Of a stretch of 64,000 bases of DNA, positions 8,107 to 16,900 are shown one piece after another. Source of the DNA: Pseudodesulfovibrio portus. Its GTDB lineage: Bacteria > Desulfobacterota > Desulfovibrionia > Desulfovibrionales > Desulfovibrionaceae. The notes under the pieces are model-generated. The model did no database searches and was not told the DNA's origin. It worked only from the letters and a program-made list of their open reading frames with translations. Numbering within the stretch: the stretch's first letter is position 1; the number at the start of each line of letters is the position of its first letter. Location: positions 3,322,001 to 3,386,000 of the forward strand of contig NZ_AP026708.1 of assembly GCF_026000375.1 (NCBI RefSeq), read 5' to 3'. A program made the translations under genes and the position numbers.

Positions 8107-10266
8107 TCAACCGGCTTCCTTCACCCTGCGGCGCATGGCGTGCAGGATGGGCTCGGTGTACCCGTTGGGTTGCCGGGCCCCCTTGAATATCAGGTCGCAG
8201 GCGGCCTGGAAAGCGAAACCGTCGTAGGAGGGAGCCATGGGCGTGTAGGCCGGGTCCCCCTGGTTCTGTTCGTCCACCACCTCGGCCATGGCCTTGAGGG
8301 TGTCGAGGACGGCGTCCTCGGTGCAGATGCCGTGGCGCAGCCAGTTGGCCAGGTGCTGGCTGGAGATACGCAGGGTGGCCCTGTCCTCCATCAGTCCCAC
8401 GCCGCTCAAGTCCGGCACCTTGGAGCAGCCCACGCCCTGGTCGACCCAGCGTACCACGTAGCCGAGGATGGACTGGGCGTTGTTCGCCAGCTCCTGGGCC
8501 ACGTCATCGGCGGACGGCCGGGCGTCGCCCATCAGGGGTAGGGTGGTCAGGGTGGCGAGGTCGGCGCGCATCTTGCCGGACAGCACGGCCTGGCGCTCGA
8601 ACACGTTCACCTGATGGTAGTGCATGGCGTGCAGCGTGGCCGCCGTGGGCGAGGGCACCCAGGCGCAGTTCGCGCCCGCCTTGGGGTGGACGGCCTTGGT
8701 GTCGACCATCTCCTTCATGCGGTCCGGCTTGGGCCACATGCCCTTGCCGATCTGCGCCTTGCCGCTGAAACCGCAGGCCAGGCCCACGTCCACGTTCCAG
8801 TCCTCGTAGGCCGCGATCCACGGTTCGCCCTTGATGGCTTCCTTGCGGACCACGGGACCGGCCTCCATGGCGGTGTGGATTTCGTCGCCGGTGCGGTCCA
8901 GGAACCCGGTGTTGATGAAAATGACCCGGTCCTTGGCCGCCCGGATGCACTCCTTGAGGTTGACGGTGGTCCGCCGCTCCTCGTCCATGATGCCCACTTT
9001 CATGGTACGCGCGGGCATGCCCAGGAGTTTCTCCACTGCGGCGAACAGGTCGCAGGTGAAGGCGACCTCGGCCGGGCCGTGCATCTTGGGCTTGACGATG
9101 TAGACGCTGCCGGTGCGGCTGTTGCGCCATTTGCCGTTGCCCTTGACGTCGTGCAGGAAGATCAGCCCGGCGGCCAGGGTGTCGAGGATGCCCTCGGGAA
9201 TTTCGTTGCCTTCGCCGTCGAGGATGGCGTCGGTGGTCATCAGGTGGCCCACGGTGCGGACCAGCATGATGCTGCGGCCCGGCAGGACCAGCTCGGAGCC
9301 GTCGGGCGCGGTGTAGCGCCGGTCGTCGTTCAGGGTGCGGATGACGGTATCGCCGCCCTTGGAGAAGCTGGCTTCAAGGTCGCCTTTGACCAGACCGAGC
9401 AGGTTCAGATAGGTGGCGGCCTTGTCCTCGCCGTCCACCACGGCCACGGAGTCCTCGCAGTCCAGGATGGTGGACACGGCGGATTCCAGGACCACGTCCT
9501 TGATGCCCGCCGGGTTGTCCTTGCCAACCGGGTGCTCGCGGTCGAACTGCAATTCGATGTGCAGCCCGTTCTTGACCAGCAGCAGGCTCTTCAGGCCGCC
9601 GTCCTCGACGAATCCGGCGAACTGGGCCGGGTCGGCCAGGGGGGTGGTCGCGCCGTCGGCCGTGGTCACGGCAACGGCTTTGCCGTCCTCCACCGCATAG
9701 GCCACGGCGTCCTTGTGCGAGCCGTCGGCCAAGGGCGCGGCCTCATCCAGGTGGGCTGCGGAAAATTCCATGACCTGTTTGCCGCGCGCCGGGTCGTACC
9801 CCCTGGCAGGGACCGCGTCCTTCTCGATGACGTCGGAGCCGTACAGGGCGTCGTACAGGCTGCCCCAGCGGGCGTTGGCCGCGTTCAGGGCGAACCGGGC
9901 GTTGGTGGCCGGGACGACCAGCTGCGGTCCGGCCACGGTGGCGATCTCCGGGTCCACGTTGTCCACGTCGATGGTGAAGTCGTCGCCCTCGGGCACGAGG
10001 TAGCCGATCTCGCGCAGGAAGGCGTGGTACGCCTGCATATCGGCGGGTTGGCCGGGATGGGCGCGGTGCCACTCGTCCATGGCCGCCTGGATGCGGTCCC
10101 GCTCGGCCAGCAGGGCGCGGTTGCGGGGCGTGAAGTCGGCCAGCACCTTTTCGGCACCGGCCCAGAAATCGGATTCATCCAGACCGGTCCCGGTCAGGAT
10201 GGTTTTGATGGCCTCGGCAAGGTCTTTATTGATCGACAGATTTCCTGCCTTGATTCTCTGGGTCAC
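8107..10266 (-). CDS. glcB: malate synthase G
   Basis: A 719-aa monomeric malate synthase (glyoxylate + acetyl-CoA + water to malate + CoA). Diagnostic stretches are [14 protein letters not shown], the metal-site region around [16 protein letters not shown], and the run [17 protein letters not shown] then [23 protein letters not shown] near the C-terminus, typical of the G isoform. Upstream codons remain open to 10350. I chose GTG 10266 because AGGAG lies 5 nt before it and the length then matches the roughly 720-aa family norm. First gene of a pair with sdaA. I see no isocitrate lyase in the window, so the glyoxylate source is unknown here. Confidence 0.93.
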   Translation of the reverse strand: MTQRIKAGNLSINKDLAEAIKTILTGTGLDESDFWAGAEKVLADFTPRNRALLAERDRIQAAMDEWHRAHPGQPADMQAYHAFLREIGYLVPEGDDFTIDVDNVDPEIATVAGPQLVVPATNARFALNAANARWGSLYDALYGSDVIEKDAVPARGYDPARGKQVMEFSAAHLDEAAPLADGSHKDAVAYAVEDGKAVAVTTADGATTPLADPAQFAGFVEDGGLKSLLLVKNGLHIELQFDREHPVGKDNPAGIKDVVLESAVSTILDCEDSVAVVDGEDKAATYLNLLGLVKGDLEASFSKGGDTVIRTLNDDRRYTAPDGSELVLPGRSIMLVRTVGHLMTTDAILDGEGNEIPEGILDTLAAGLIFLHDVKGNGKWRNSRTGSVYIVKPKMHGPAEVAFTCDLFAAVEKLLGMPARTMKVGIMDEERRTTVNLKECIRAAKDRVIFINTGFLDRTGDEIHTAMEAGPVVRKEAIKGEPWIAAYEDWNVDVGLACGFSGKAQIGKGMWPKPDRMKEMVDTKAVHPKAGANCAWVPSPTAATLHAMHYHQVNVFERQAVLSGKMRADLATLTTLPLMGDARPSADDVAQELANNAQSILGYVVRWVDQGVGCSKVPDLSGVGLMEDRATLRISSQHLANWLRHGICTEDAVLDTLKAMAEVVDEQNQGDPAYTPMAPSYDGFAFQAACDLIFKGARQPNGYTEPILHAMRRRVKEAG

Positions 10267-10504
10267 GTCTGCTCCTGGGTCTTTAATCATATCTGAATGG
10301 TCTGCAGTAATCAGTCCTGTCAGATTGCCCTGAGAATGGGAATGTTGCAACAGCTAATCGCTTAAAATAACACCGTGTTTTTGATATCGCCACTTCGGTT
10401 ACGCATGAACGAATGGCAAGGCTTTGGAATGAATATTGTAAGACTCTTTTATTGATGCGATTTTTTGACGACCGCTATACCGTGTTCCCTTCGGCTGAAC
10501 TGAA

Positions 10505-12148
10505 ATGGGAATGGAGTACGATTTGCGAGACGATTATTCTTTCGGAACACTGGGCCACAACCACCTGCTTTCAACGGCGCAAAAGGCCTTTGCCAGGGCG
10601 GAAACCTCCGGGGCCGAAGCCATGGCCGAGATCGAGACCGGCATCCGGTTGTTGTGCATGGCCTTTGTCGAGTTCCCCCTCAATAGCCCTCTGGCGGGGC
10701 AATTGCTGGCGCTCAAGGCCAAATCGCCCCTGGTCGGGCGGCTGTTGACCGAAGCCGGGCTTCGTCTGGCCGCTGCCGTTGCCCCTGTCGGCACGGCCAA
10801 CGACATGGTCGCCGAGCAGTTGTTTGCGGATAGGCGTTTTGATGAAATGGAGGCCCGGTTTGATACGTTGGCCGCCCGGCCTGGGGCGCTGCCCGTGGCC
10901 CGGCAGGCGTTGATGCGCCAGACCATGCTGTCGCGCTGGCAGTGGGCCGAGTCGTTCGTCCGGGAATCGCTTTCCCGGTCCGCGCCGGACCTGGCCGCTG
11001 CGCTGTTGCCCGATATCCTTTTGGCCGGGCAGCAATACGAACAGGCTGTCCCGGCCTGTGAAAAACTCGTCTCCCTGTTCGGACTGCCTCTGGGCGGCTT
11101 CCGGTTGGCCCTTGCCCGGGCCGGGGCAGGGGATGTCGAGGGGGCGAAGTCCATCCTTTCCCGCATCTTGAAAGTGTTCCCCGATCATGTCTCCGCCTTG
11201 CTCGCCCTGGACCGCATCGTTTTTCCGCCAGCGTATGACGCCAGGCTGGAGGGGCGGTGTGCGGTTTCCATCTATTCCTACAACAAGGCCGATGAATTGC
11301 GCCGCACCCTGGAGAGCGTGCTCGCCTCCGACCTTGCTTCCGGGGCGGACGCCGTTTCCGTCAGGGTTCTCATCAACGGCAGCGAGGACGACAGCCTGGC
11401 CGTGGCCGAGGCCGCCCGCGAGGGGTTCGGCGGCGTTATGGAGGTGGTCGCGCTGCCGGTCAACGTGGGCGCGCCTGCTGCCCGCAACTGGCTGCTGGAC
11501 GCGGCCCGCAGGGACGGCGCCGAGTGGATCGCCTTTCTCGACGATGACGTGCTGGTGCCCGGAGATTGGCTGTGCGGCTTGGCTGCGGGAACCAGGGATT
11601 TCCCGGACGCCGGCGTCTGGGGCTGCAGGGTTGCGGACGCCGTTTCGCCGAGTCTGACCCAGCATGCGGACGGCTTTCTTCTCGATCGGGGGGAAACCAT
11701 GAACCAGGACCACGAGGTGGCCATCCATGAACCCGGCATAGAGTGTTTGGTCCCGGACTTCCTGGCGTACCGCCGCTACTGCGCTTCGGTGACCGGCTGC
11801 TGCCATCTTTTCCGCGTCGAGACCCTGGCCGGGAATCGGGGGTTCGACCTCGGCTTTTCGCCCAGCCAGTTCGACGACCTCGACTCCGACCTGCGGTTGC
11901 TGGCGGGCGGCAAACCCGCCGCCTATCTCGGCGACGTGGCGGTCACCCACCTGCGTCCTGCCAATCCTTTCATGACCCAGTCCCAATCCTCGCAGGTTCT
12001 CGGTGAAAGCCATCGTTCCCTGCTGGACGGACGCCACGCCACCCATCTCGACCAACTGGTCGGTGTTCAGGAGGGGATTGTTGCAGATGATCTGGCAGCC
12101 AGACGCAATCGTCTCACTGAAATTGGCCTGCTGGGCAAGGAGCGGTGA
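10505..12148 (+). CDS. family 2 glycosyltransferase with a helical N-terminal region
   Basis: A 547-aa protein. Residues 1-240 are alanine/leucine-rich helices resembling degenerate TPR repeats. From about 246 a GT-A nucleotide-sugar transferase domain begins (CAVSIYSYNKADELRRTLES), with the acceptor-side NVGAPAARNWLL and the metal-binding FLDDDVL near 346-352. The C-terminal part holds YCASVTGCCHLF and FDDLDSDLR. The reaction would be transfer of a sugar from an NDP-sugar, but donor, acceptor and pathway cannot be read. It stands alone with a terminator overlapping its stop, so no operon partner helps. A second ATG at 10511 is an equally possible start; neither has a strong ribosome site. 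Confidence 0.8.
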   Translation: MGMEYDLRDDYSFGTLGHNHLLSTAQKAFARAETSGAEAMAEIETGIRLLCMAFVEFPLNSPLAGQLLALKAKSPLVGRLLTEAGLRLAAAVAPVGTANDMVAEQLFADRRFDEMEARFDTLAARPGALPVARQALMRQTMLSRWQWAESFVRESLSRSAPDLAAALLPDILLAGQQYEQAVPACEKLVSLFGLPLGGFRLALARAGAGDVEGAKSILSRILKVFPDHVSALLALDRIVFPPAYDARLEGRCAVSIYSYNKADELRRTLESVLASDLASGADAVSVRVLINGSEDDSLAVAEAAREGFGGVMEVVALPVNVGAPAARNWLLDAARRDGAEWIAFLDDDVLVPGDWLCGLAAGTRDFPDAGVWGCRVADAVSPSLTQHADGFLLDRGETMNQDHEVAIHEPGIECLVPDFLAYRRYCASVTGCCHLFRVETLAGNRGFDLGFSPSQFDDLDSDLRLLAGGKPAAYLGDVAVTHLRPANPFMTQSQSSQVLGESHRSLLDGRHATHLDQLVGVQEGIVADDLAARRNRLTEIGLLGKER

Positions 12149-12179
12149 ACAAAAATACTTCGAGCTTTTCACCGCTTTT
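12141..12179 (+). terminator. terminator overlapping the glycosyltransferase stop codon
   Basis: AGCGGTGAA (12141-12149, containing the TGA stop) pairs with TTCACCGCT (12168-12176), followed by TTT. A nine-bp perfect stem with an 18-nt loop. Confidence 0.5.
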
Positions 12180-12731
12180 CGAGTCCGATGCATCGTGTCT
12201 CCGGACCAGTGATTCCTTTCGTTTTTTCACATTATGACAAAATGTTGGTGTGACCCCGATGGATCGTCGGCATTCCCGGTCAACTGGATTCTTCGGGGTA
12301 TGTTTTTGACAATATTGTACAAAACGTCTCGAGAGTCGTTGTTGACAGAAGGGTTGACACACGGCTACCCACGGGGCCTAGACGGTAGGAAAAGATTGTC
12401 GCGAGGGAAGTGGCCGGCGAGCACCAGGACTTGGGACAGGTGGCGGCCTGTGGCGGTGGTTTTCCGTTGGTCGAAACGGGATGCGCAGTCGGCAATCCGC
12501 ATATTATCCAGGACAATTCATGTCCGTTCCTCAGCGGCCAAAGACAGCGCTGGAGATCGAAGGGTATCCATTCGAATGGAAGCCGGATGCTCTGAAAAAT
12601 GATCGCCCTGTCATGTGTGGTGGCGAAAAAAGAATTGATTGTTGTTATTGAAAGAAATTGAATTTTCGTCTTCACTGCCCGTGTTTTGATACATGGTGCG
12701 ACACACCATCGCAGCCTTGGGGGATTGATTT
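12180..12731 (+). other. 550-nt intergenic region upstream of alcohol dehydrogenase 1
   Basis: Two overlapping open frames exist here on opposite strands (about 122 and 131 codons), but neither shows a recognisable domain, GC-rich third positions or a ribosome site, so I do not call genes. The region contains the 12-bp palindrome CCATTCGAATGG (12568-12579), the palindrome ACAATATTGT near 12309, and two TTGACA hexamers without a good -10 partner. It probably holds the promoter of the adh1-kinase-regulator operon, but I cannot place it. Confidence 0.4.
12687..12709. promoter_or_regulatory. candidate regulator sites in front of alcohol dehydrogenase 1
   Basis: TGATACA (12687-12693) overlaps the start of a perfect inverted repeat, ATGGTG-N5-CACCAT (12693-12709), 22 bp before the ATG. 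TGATACA also occurs in the palindrome upstream of alcohol dehydrogenase 2 (16647-16665), which suggests one regulator for both promoters. The inverted repeat could also fold in the leader. Confidence 0.35.
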
Positions 12732-13874
12732 ATGCTCAGTACGAAATTTGCTATTCCTGACGTGATTTTCGGTAGGGGAGCGATTACACATCTGGCGCAG
12801 TGCGCCAAGCGTGTCGGAGCCAAGCGCGTATTCTTCGTCAGCGACCAGGGCGTGGAAGATGCCGGTTGGGTCGGCCTGGTAAAGGGAATTCTCCGGGCCA
12901 ACGGTCTGGGGTGCGTGTACTTCAACGAGGTCAACTCCAACCCCCGGGACAAGCAGGTCCAGAAGGGAGTGGAAATCTACCGGGAAGAGCGGTGCGACGT
13001 GGTTGTCGCCATCGGCGGCGGCAGCCCCATGGACGCTGCCAAGGGAATCGCCACCATCGTGGGCAACGGCGGGGAAATCCGCGACTATGAGGGCGCGAAC
13101 CGGATCATGCATCCGCTGCCGCCCATGATCTTCATCCCCAGCACCGCAGGCAGCAGCTCGGACATCTCCCAGTTCTGCATCATCACCGACATGGAACGGA
13201 AGGTGAAGATGTCGATCATCAGCCGGTCCCTGGTGCCGAATATTTCCATCATCGATCCCCAGCTTCTGGTCACCCAGGACCGCAGCCTGATCCTGGCGTC
13301 CGGCATCGACGCAATGGCCCACGCCATCGAGTCCTACGTATCAAAGCTCGCCTCGCCGTTCACCGAACTGCATGCCCTGAACGCCCTCAAGCTGATCATC
13401 GCCAACCTCAGGCCCGCAGCCGAGGAAAAGGACATCGAGGCCCTGGAGCAGCTGTCCATAGCCAGCACTTCGGCGGGCATGTCCTTCAGCAATGCCGGGC
13501 TGGGCGACCTGCACGCCCTGGCCCATGCCCTCGGCGGCCAATGCGACGTTCTTCACGGCTGGGTCCACCCCACGCTCCTGACGTCGGTCATGCGTTACAA
13601 CCTTCCGTCGCGCATGGCCAAGATGGGGGAGATCGGCCGTCTGATCTCCGGGTCGGATATCCGTTCCGACCAGGACGCCGCCCTGTTGGGCATAGACACG
13701 CTGGAGAAGCTCTTCGCGGAGCTGGATTTGAACACCTCCCTGCGGGAACTGGTGCCCGACAAGTCCGACCTGAAACACATCTGCACCACCGCCACCTTTG
13801 ACGCCTGCCATCTGACCAACCCGAGGCCGGCCTCCCCCGAAGACCTCATGTCCATTTGTGAGGAGGCCTGGTAA
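12732..13874 (+). CDS. iron-containing alcohol dehydrogenase (first copy)
   Basis: A 380-aa group III alcohol dehydrogenase. NAD-binding motif GGGSPMDAAKGIA is near residues 96-108. Metal ligands are all present: D193 and H197 in GIDAMAHAIE, H261 in LHALAH and H275 in LHGW. The usual HGxxNAxLLP after the last ligand is replaced by HGWVHPTLLT, so the substrate pocket may differ from the second copy (16901-18082), to which it is clearly paralogous. Its TAA at 13872-13874 is followed immediately by the ATG of a histidine kinase, so enzyme and two-component system are one transcript. The likely role is NAD-linked oxidation of ethanol or another primary alcohol; the true substrate is unknown. Confidence 0.88.
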   Translation: MLSTKFAIPDVIFGRGAITHLAQCAKRVGAKRVFFVSDQGVEDAGWVGLVKGILRANGLGCVYFNEVNSNPRDKQVQKGVEIYREERCDVVVAIGGGSPMDAAKGIATIVGNGGEIRDYEGANRIMHPLPPMIFIPSTAGSSSDISQFCIITDMERKVKMSIISRSLVPNISIIDPQLLVTQDRSLILASGIDAMAHAIESYVSKLASPFTELHALNALKLIIANLRPAAEEKDIEALEQLSIASTSAGMSFSNAGLGDLHALAHALGGQCDVLHGWVHPTLLTSVMRYNLPSRMAKMGEIGRLISGSDIRSDQDAALLGIDTLEKLFAELDLNTSLRELVPDKSDLKHICTTATFDACHLTNPRPASPEDLMSICEEAW

Positions 13875-15074
13875 ATGACGTCCGGCACCACCCTGAGCGA
13901 CCTGATCGGCATCGAGCATTCGAAGCTCGGCTTTTTTCAGGAGCTCCAACAAACGATCAACGAACTGCAGGAGTCCAACCACGAGTTGGAGGACCAGCGG
14001 CGTGAGATCGCGGCCATCATCGACGGCATCACCGACGTCATGATGGTCCTGTCCGAGGATCTGCAGATCCTGTCGGTGAACAACGAGTTCCACAAGCTTT
14101 TCCCTGAAGGCAACCCCATAGGCCGGCATTGCTATGAGCTGTTCCGCCACTCGGGGGGCGCCTGCCCGGAATGCCCGGCCTTCCGGTCCCTGTCCACCAA
14201 CACGGTGTGCAAGGAGACCGCTATTTTCAAGATCGACGGCTGCAACCGCCAGTTCGAGATGCTGGCCTCACCCTTGAAAAGCCCGACCGGGGCGGGCAAT
14301 CGGGTACTCATTTTCAAGCGTGACGTGACCACCGAGAAGGAGTTCCAGGCCAAGTACTACCAGGCCGAGAAGATGGTTACGGTCGGCACCCTGGCCACGG
14401 GCGTGGCCCACGAGGTCAACAATCCCCTGATGGCCATTTCCGGGTATGCCGAGGGCATCCAGCGTCGGCTCAAGAAGCATGGGGACAGCATGTCCGAAGA
14501 CGTGCTCCGGGAGTTCGAGGACTACACCAAGACCATTCTCCAGGAGTGTTCGCGCTGCCAGAATATCGTGAGCAGCCTGCTCAACTTCGGCCATCCCGAG
14601 ACCTCCGTGTTCGGATTCGTCAATCTGAACGGGATCATCGAGGAAACCCTGAACATCCTCGGCTTCCATTTGAAGAAGTCGCAAAAGCTGACTCTGGACA
14701 AGGCCCTGTGCGACGACCTGCCGCTCATCTATGCCGACGAACCCCGCCTCAAGCAGGTCATCCTCAACCTCCTGACCAACGCCATGGACGCCCTGGAAGA
14801 GTTGGAGGGCACCATCATGGTGCGGACGATGAAGGAGGGGGGCGATTCCGTTGCCCTGGAAGTGGAGGATACCGGCACCGGCATTCCCCAGGACATCAAG
14901 GACAGGCTGTTCGACCCGTTTTTCACCACCAAGTCCATGGGCAAGGGCATCGGGATCGGTCTCTCCACCTGTTATGGAATCGTCAAGGATCACAACGGGG
15001 AAATAACCGTTCACAGCGTGGAGGGAGAAGGGTCCTGTTTCAGGGTCGTACTCCCCGTTCAACTGGATAAATAG
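13875..15074 (+). CDS. PAS-domain sensor histidine kinase
   Basis: A soluble 399-aa kinase with no membrane segment. Residues 20-60 form a coiled coil (LQQTINELQESNHELEDQ). A PAS domain follows at about 45-160, with a cysteine-rich insert: HCYELF, then GACPECPAF. The dimerisation/phosphoacceptor box GVAHEVNNPL gives H179. The ATPase domain has NLLTNAMDALE, DTGTGIP and GKGIGIGLST (N, G1 and G2 boxes). It lies directly between alcohol dehydrogenase 1 and an NtrC-type regulator, separated from the latter by 8 nt, so the two should form a pair. The CPxCP-type PAS could bind a metal, heme or a redox signal in the cytoplasm; that is inference. Confidence 0.9.
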   Translation: MTSGTTLSDLIGIEHSKLGFFQELQQTINELQESNHELEDQRREIAAIIDGITDVMMVLSEDLQILSVNNEFHKLFPEGNPIGRHCYELFRHSGGACPECPAFRSLSTNTVCKETAIFKIDGCNRQFEMLASPLKSPTGAGNRVLIFKRDVTTEKEFQAKYYQAEKMVTVGTLATGVAHEVNNPLMAISGYAEGIQRRLKKHGDSMSEDVLREFEDYTKTILQECSRCQNIVSSLLNFGHPETSVFGFVNLNGIIEETLNILGFHLKKSQKLTLDKALCDDLPLIYADEPRLKQVILNLLTNAMDALEELEGTIMVRTMKEGGDSVALEVEDTGTGIPQDIKDRLFDPFFTTKSMGKGIGIGLSTCYGIVKDHNGEITVHSVEGEGSCFRVVLPVQLDK

Positions 15075-15082
15075 AGATACAG

Positions 15083-16423
15083 ATGCAATCTTCATATAAT
15101 GTGTTGGTCGTCGATGACGAGGAGAGCATCCGCAAGCTCCTCAAGAACGAGCTGGATTCCGATGATCGCGTCATCCACACGGCCGAAAATGCGCACCGCG
15201 CCCGCCAGTTGCTCAAGAAGCAGCAATTCGACGTCATCATCCTCGACATCAGGCTGCCGGATGCGGACGGGCTTGATCTGTTCGCCGAGTTCAAGGTGGC
15301 CAACCAGGACGTGGAGATCATTCTCATCACCGGGCACGGCGACATCGACAACGCGGTGGAAGCCATGCGCATGGGGGTTTTCGACTACATCACAAAGCCC
15401 TTCAAGCTGGATCGTCTAGAAGTGGTCATCGAGCGCGCCTACCAGCGCGTCTGCCTGCAGCGGGAAAACAAGGGGCTCAGGCATACCCAGGAAGCGAAAA
15501 CCGATTGGTACAATCTTATCGGCCGGTCCGCTCCCATCCGGGAGATCAAGTTTCTCATAGACAAGCTCACCACTTCGGAGGTGCCGGTGTTGATCACCGG
15601 TGAAAGCGGGGCGGGCAAGGACGTGGTCGCCCGGGCCATACACCACCGCGGCGGTCGCTCCTGTCAACCGCTTATCGTCAAGAATTGCGCTATGCTGCAC
15701 AAGGAGATGGTTCGCTCCGAGCTGTTCGGCCACAAGAAGGGGGCCTTCACCGGGGCCACCGAAGAGCATGAAGGGCTGGTGTCGGTGGCTCACAAGGGGA
15801 CGTTGTTCCTGGATGAAATCGGCGATCTGCCCGAGGATGTCCAGGCCTCGCTGCTGCGCTTGCTCGAAACCAAGGAGTACCGCCGGATGGGGGAAAACAA
15901 GGAGCGCAGGGCCGACGTGCGTTTCCTGTTCGCCACCAACCGCGACCTGGCAAAGGCCGTGGAGGCGGGCACATTCAACGAGGCCTTGTTTCACCGCATC
16001 AACGTCTTCAACATCCACATCCCCAGGCTCAGGGAGCGCAAGGAGGACCTGCCCCTGCTGGTCGAGCACTTCCTTTCGCTCCTGGCCAACGGCAGACCGG
16101 CCGCAGCCATGCCGGAAAAAACCATGAAGCGGCTGCTCAGCTACGGCTGGCCCGGCAACGTTCGCGAGCTGCGCAACGTGCTTGAGCGCGCCCTGATCCT
16201 GTCCGAGGGCGGAGCCATAACGGAAAACTGCCTGCCCAAGGAACTGTTGGACAGCAACACATGCAAGTCCGATGCTCCGCCCATGTCCCTTGAGAACATG
16301 GAACGCGAGCACATCGCCTACGTCCTGTCCATTTACGCCGGCAACAAGCAGAAGGCCGCCCAGGTTCTCGGCATCGGGCGCAAGACCCTGTACCGCAAGA
16401 TTCAGAAGTACGGGCTCGAATAA
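15083..16423 (+). CDS. sigma-54-dependent response regulator (NtrC family)
   Basis: A 446-aa activator with three domains. The receiver (1-120) has DD near residue 11 and the phosphoacceptor D55. The AAA+ domain (about 145-375) has Walker A GESGAGKD at 173, the sigma-54 contact loop GAFTGA at 220-225, and LFLDEIGDLP. A Fis-type helix-turn-helix sits at the C-terminus (KQKAAQVLGIGRKTLYRKIQ). It should be phosphorylated by the kinase encoded just upstream and act on sigma-54 promoters. The nearest is the consensus -24/-12 site 390 bp downstream in front of alcohol dehydrogenase 2, with a palindrome about 150 bp upstream of it. Two terminators follow the gene. Confidence 0.93.
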   Translation: MQSSYNVLVVDDEESIRKLLKNELDSDDRVIHTAENAHRARQLLKKQQFDVIILDIRLPDADGLDLFAEFKVANQDVEIILITGHGDIDNAVEAMRMGVFDYITKPFKLDRLEVVIERAYQRVCLQRENKGLRHTQEAKTDWYNLIGRSAPIREIKFLIDKLTTSEVPVLITGESGAGKDVVARAIHHRGGRSCQPLIVKNCAMLHKEMVRSELFGHKKGAFTGATEEHEGLVSVAHKGTLFLDEIGDLPEDVQASLLRLLETKEYRRMGENKERRADVRFLFATNRDLAKAVEAGTFNEALFHRINVFNIHIPRLRERKEDLPLLVEHFLSLLANGRPAAAMPEKTMKRLLSYGWPGNVRELRNVLERALILSEGGAITENCLPKELLDSNTCKSDAPPMSLENMEREHIAYVLSIYAGNKQKAAQVLGIGRKTLYRKIQKYGLE

Positions 16424-16477
16424 ACAGGACGCCTCCCCCGAGTTTCCATCTTGTCTTTTCCCTCCCTCCGCATTGAG

Positions 16478-16512
16478 GCGGGGTGTGCCCCGCTGAATGG
16501 GGTGGTTTTTTT
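16478..16512 (+). terminator. first terminator after the response regulator
   Basis: GCGGGG (16478-16483) pairs with CCCCGC (16488-16493) around TGTG. A run of eight T follows 12 nt later, a little far for a classical terminator. Confidence 0.45.
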
Positions 16513-16543
16513 TAATTAAAAAAGTCTTTCTTTTGAGTGTGTT

Positions 16544-16577
16544 GAGCAGAAAATATTTTTTCTGCTCTCTTTTTTTG
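16544..16577 (+). terminator. strong intrinsic terminator after the response regulator operon
   Basis: GAGCAGAAAA (16544-16553) pairs perfectly with TTTTCTGCTC (16558-16567) around TATT and is followed by TCTTTTTTT. It separates the adh1-kinase-regulator transcript from the next operon. Confidence 0.85.
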
Positions 16578-16646
16578 TCGGGTATGCGGAGCGGGAACGA
16601 GCGGTGTTTCACTGCACTGTGTTGTTTTGACCCAAACCCCGGGAAA

Positions 16647-16665
16647 GTGCATCAAAATGATACAC
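16647..16665. promoter_or_regulatory. candidate upstream activator site for the adh2-hdr-flx promoter
   Basis: GTGCATCAAAATGATACAC is an inverted repeat (GTGYATCA arms, 7 of 8 positions paired, AAA centre). It lies about 150 bp upstream of the -24 element, the usual position of an NtrC-family enhancer. The response regulator gene ends 220 bp upstream of it. Confidence 0.5.
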
Positions 16666-16815
16666 GAATCTAACATGCTGAATATAAAGGTGTTTTTTTT
16701 GAATATCTGATGTGGGGCAGGGAGGATGTTTCAGAAGGGACAAAATGCCCCGCGTGATGAGAAGGAGGAACGGGGAGGATGTGGCAACGAATTAAAATAA
16801 TTGAATATAATTACT

Positions 16816-16830
16816 TGGCACGCCGTTTGC
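16816..16830 (+). promoter_or_regulatory. sigma-54 (-24/-12) promoter of the adh2-hdr-flx operon
   Basis: TGGCACGCCGTTTGC matches the sigma-54 consensus (TGGCACG-N4-TTGC) at all key bases, with GG (16817-16818) and GC (16829-16830) 10 nt apart. Predicted start is near 16842, about 58 nt before the ATG at 16901. Confidence 0.85.
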
Positions 16831-16900
16831 CTTAAGGAGGTCTGTTGCGGTTCATTTCGATCCATCACTTTAACGCCTTTATGATCCTATAGGAGGAATT

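Noticed and set aside
10428-10443. TGGCAAGGCTTTGGA as a sigma-54 promoter for the glycosyltransferase
   Set aside because: The -12 position reads GA instead of GC, so the invariant doublet is missing.
12234-12675. Two overlapping frames of about 122 (plus) and 131 (minus) codons
   Set aside because: No recognisable domain, no ribosome site, and they are mutually exclusive on opposite strands of one intergenic region.
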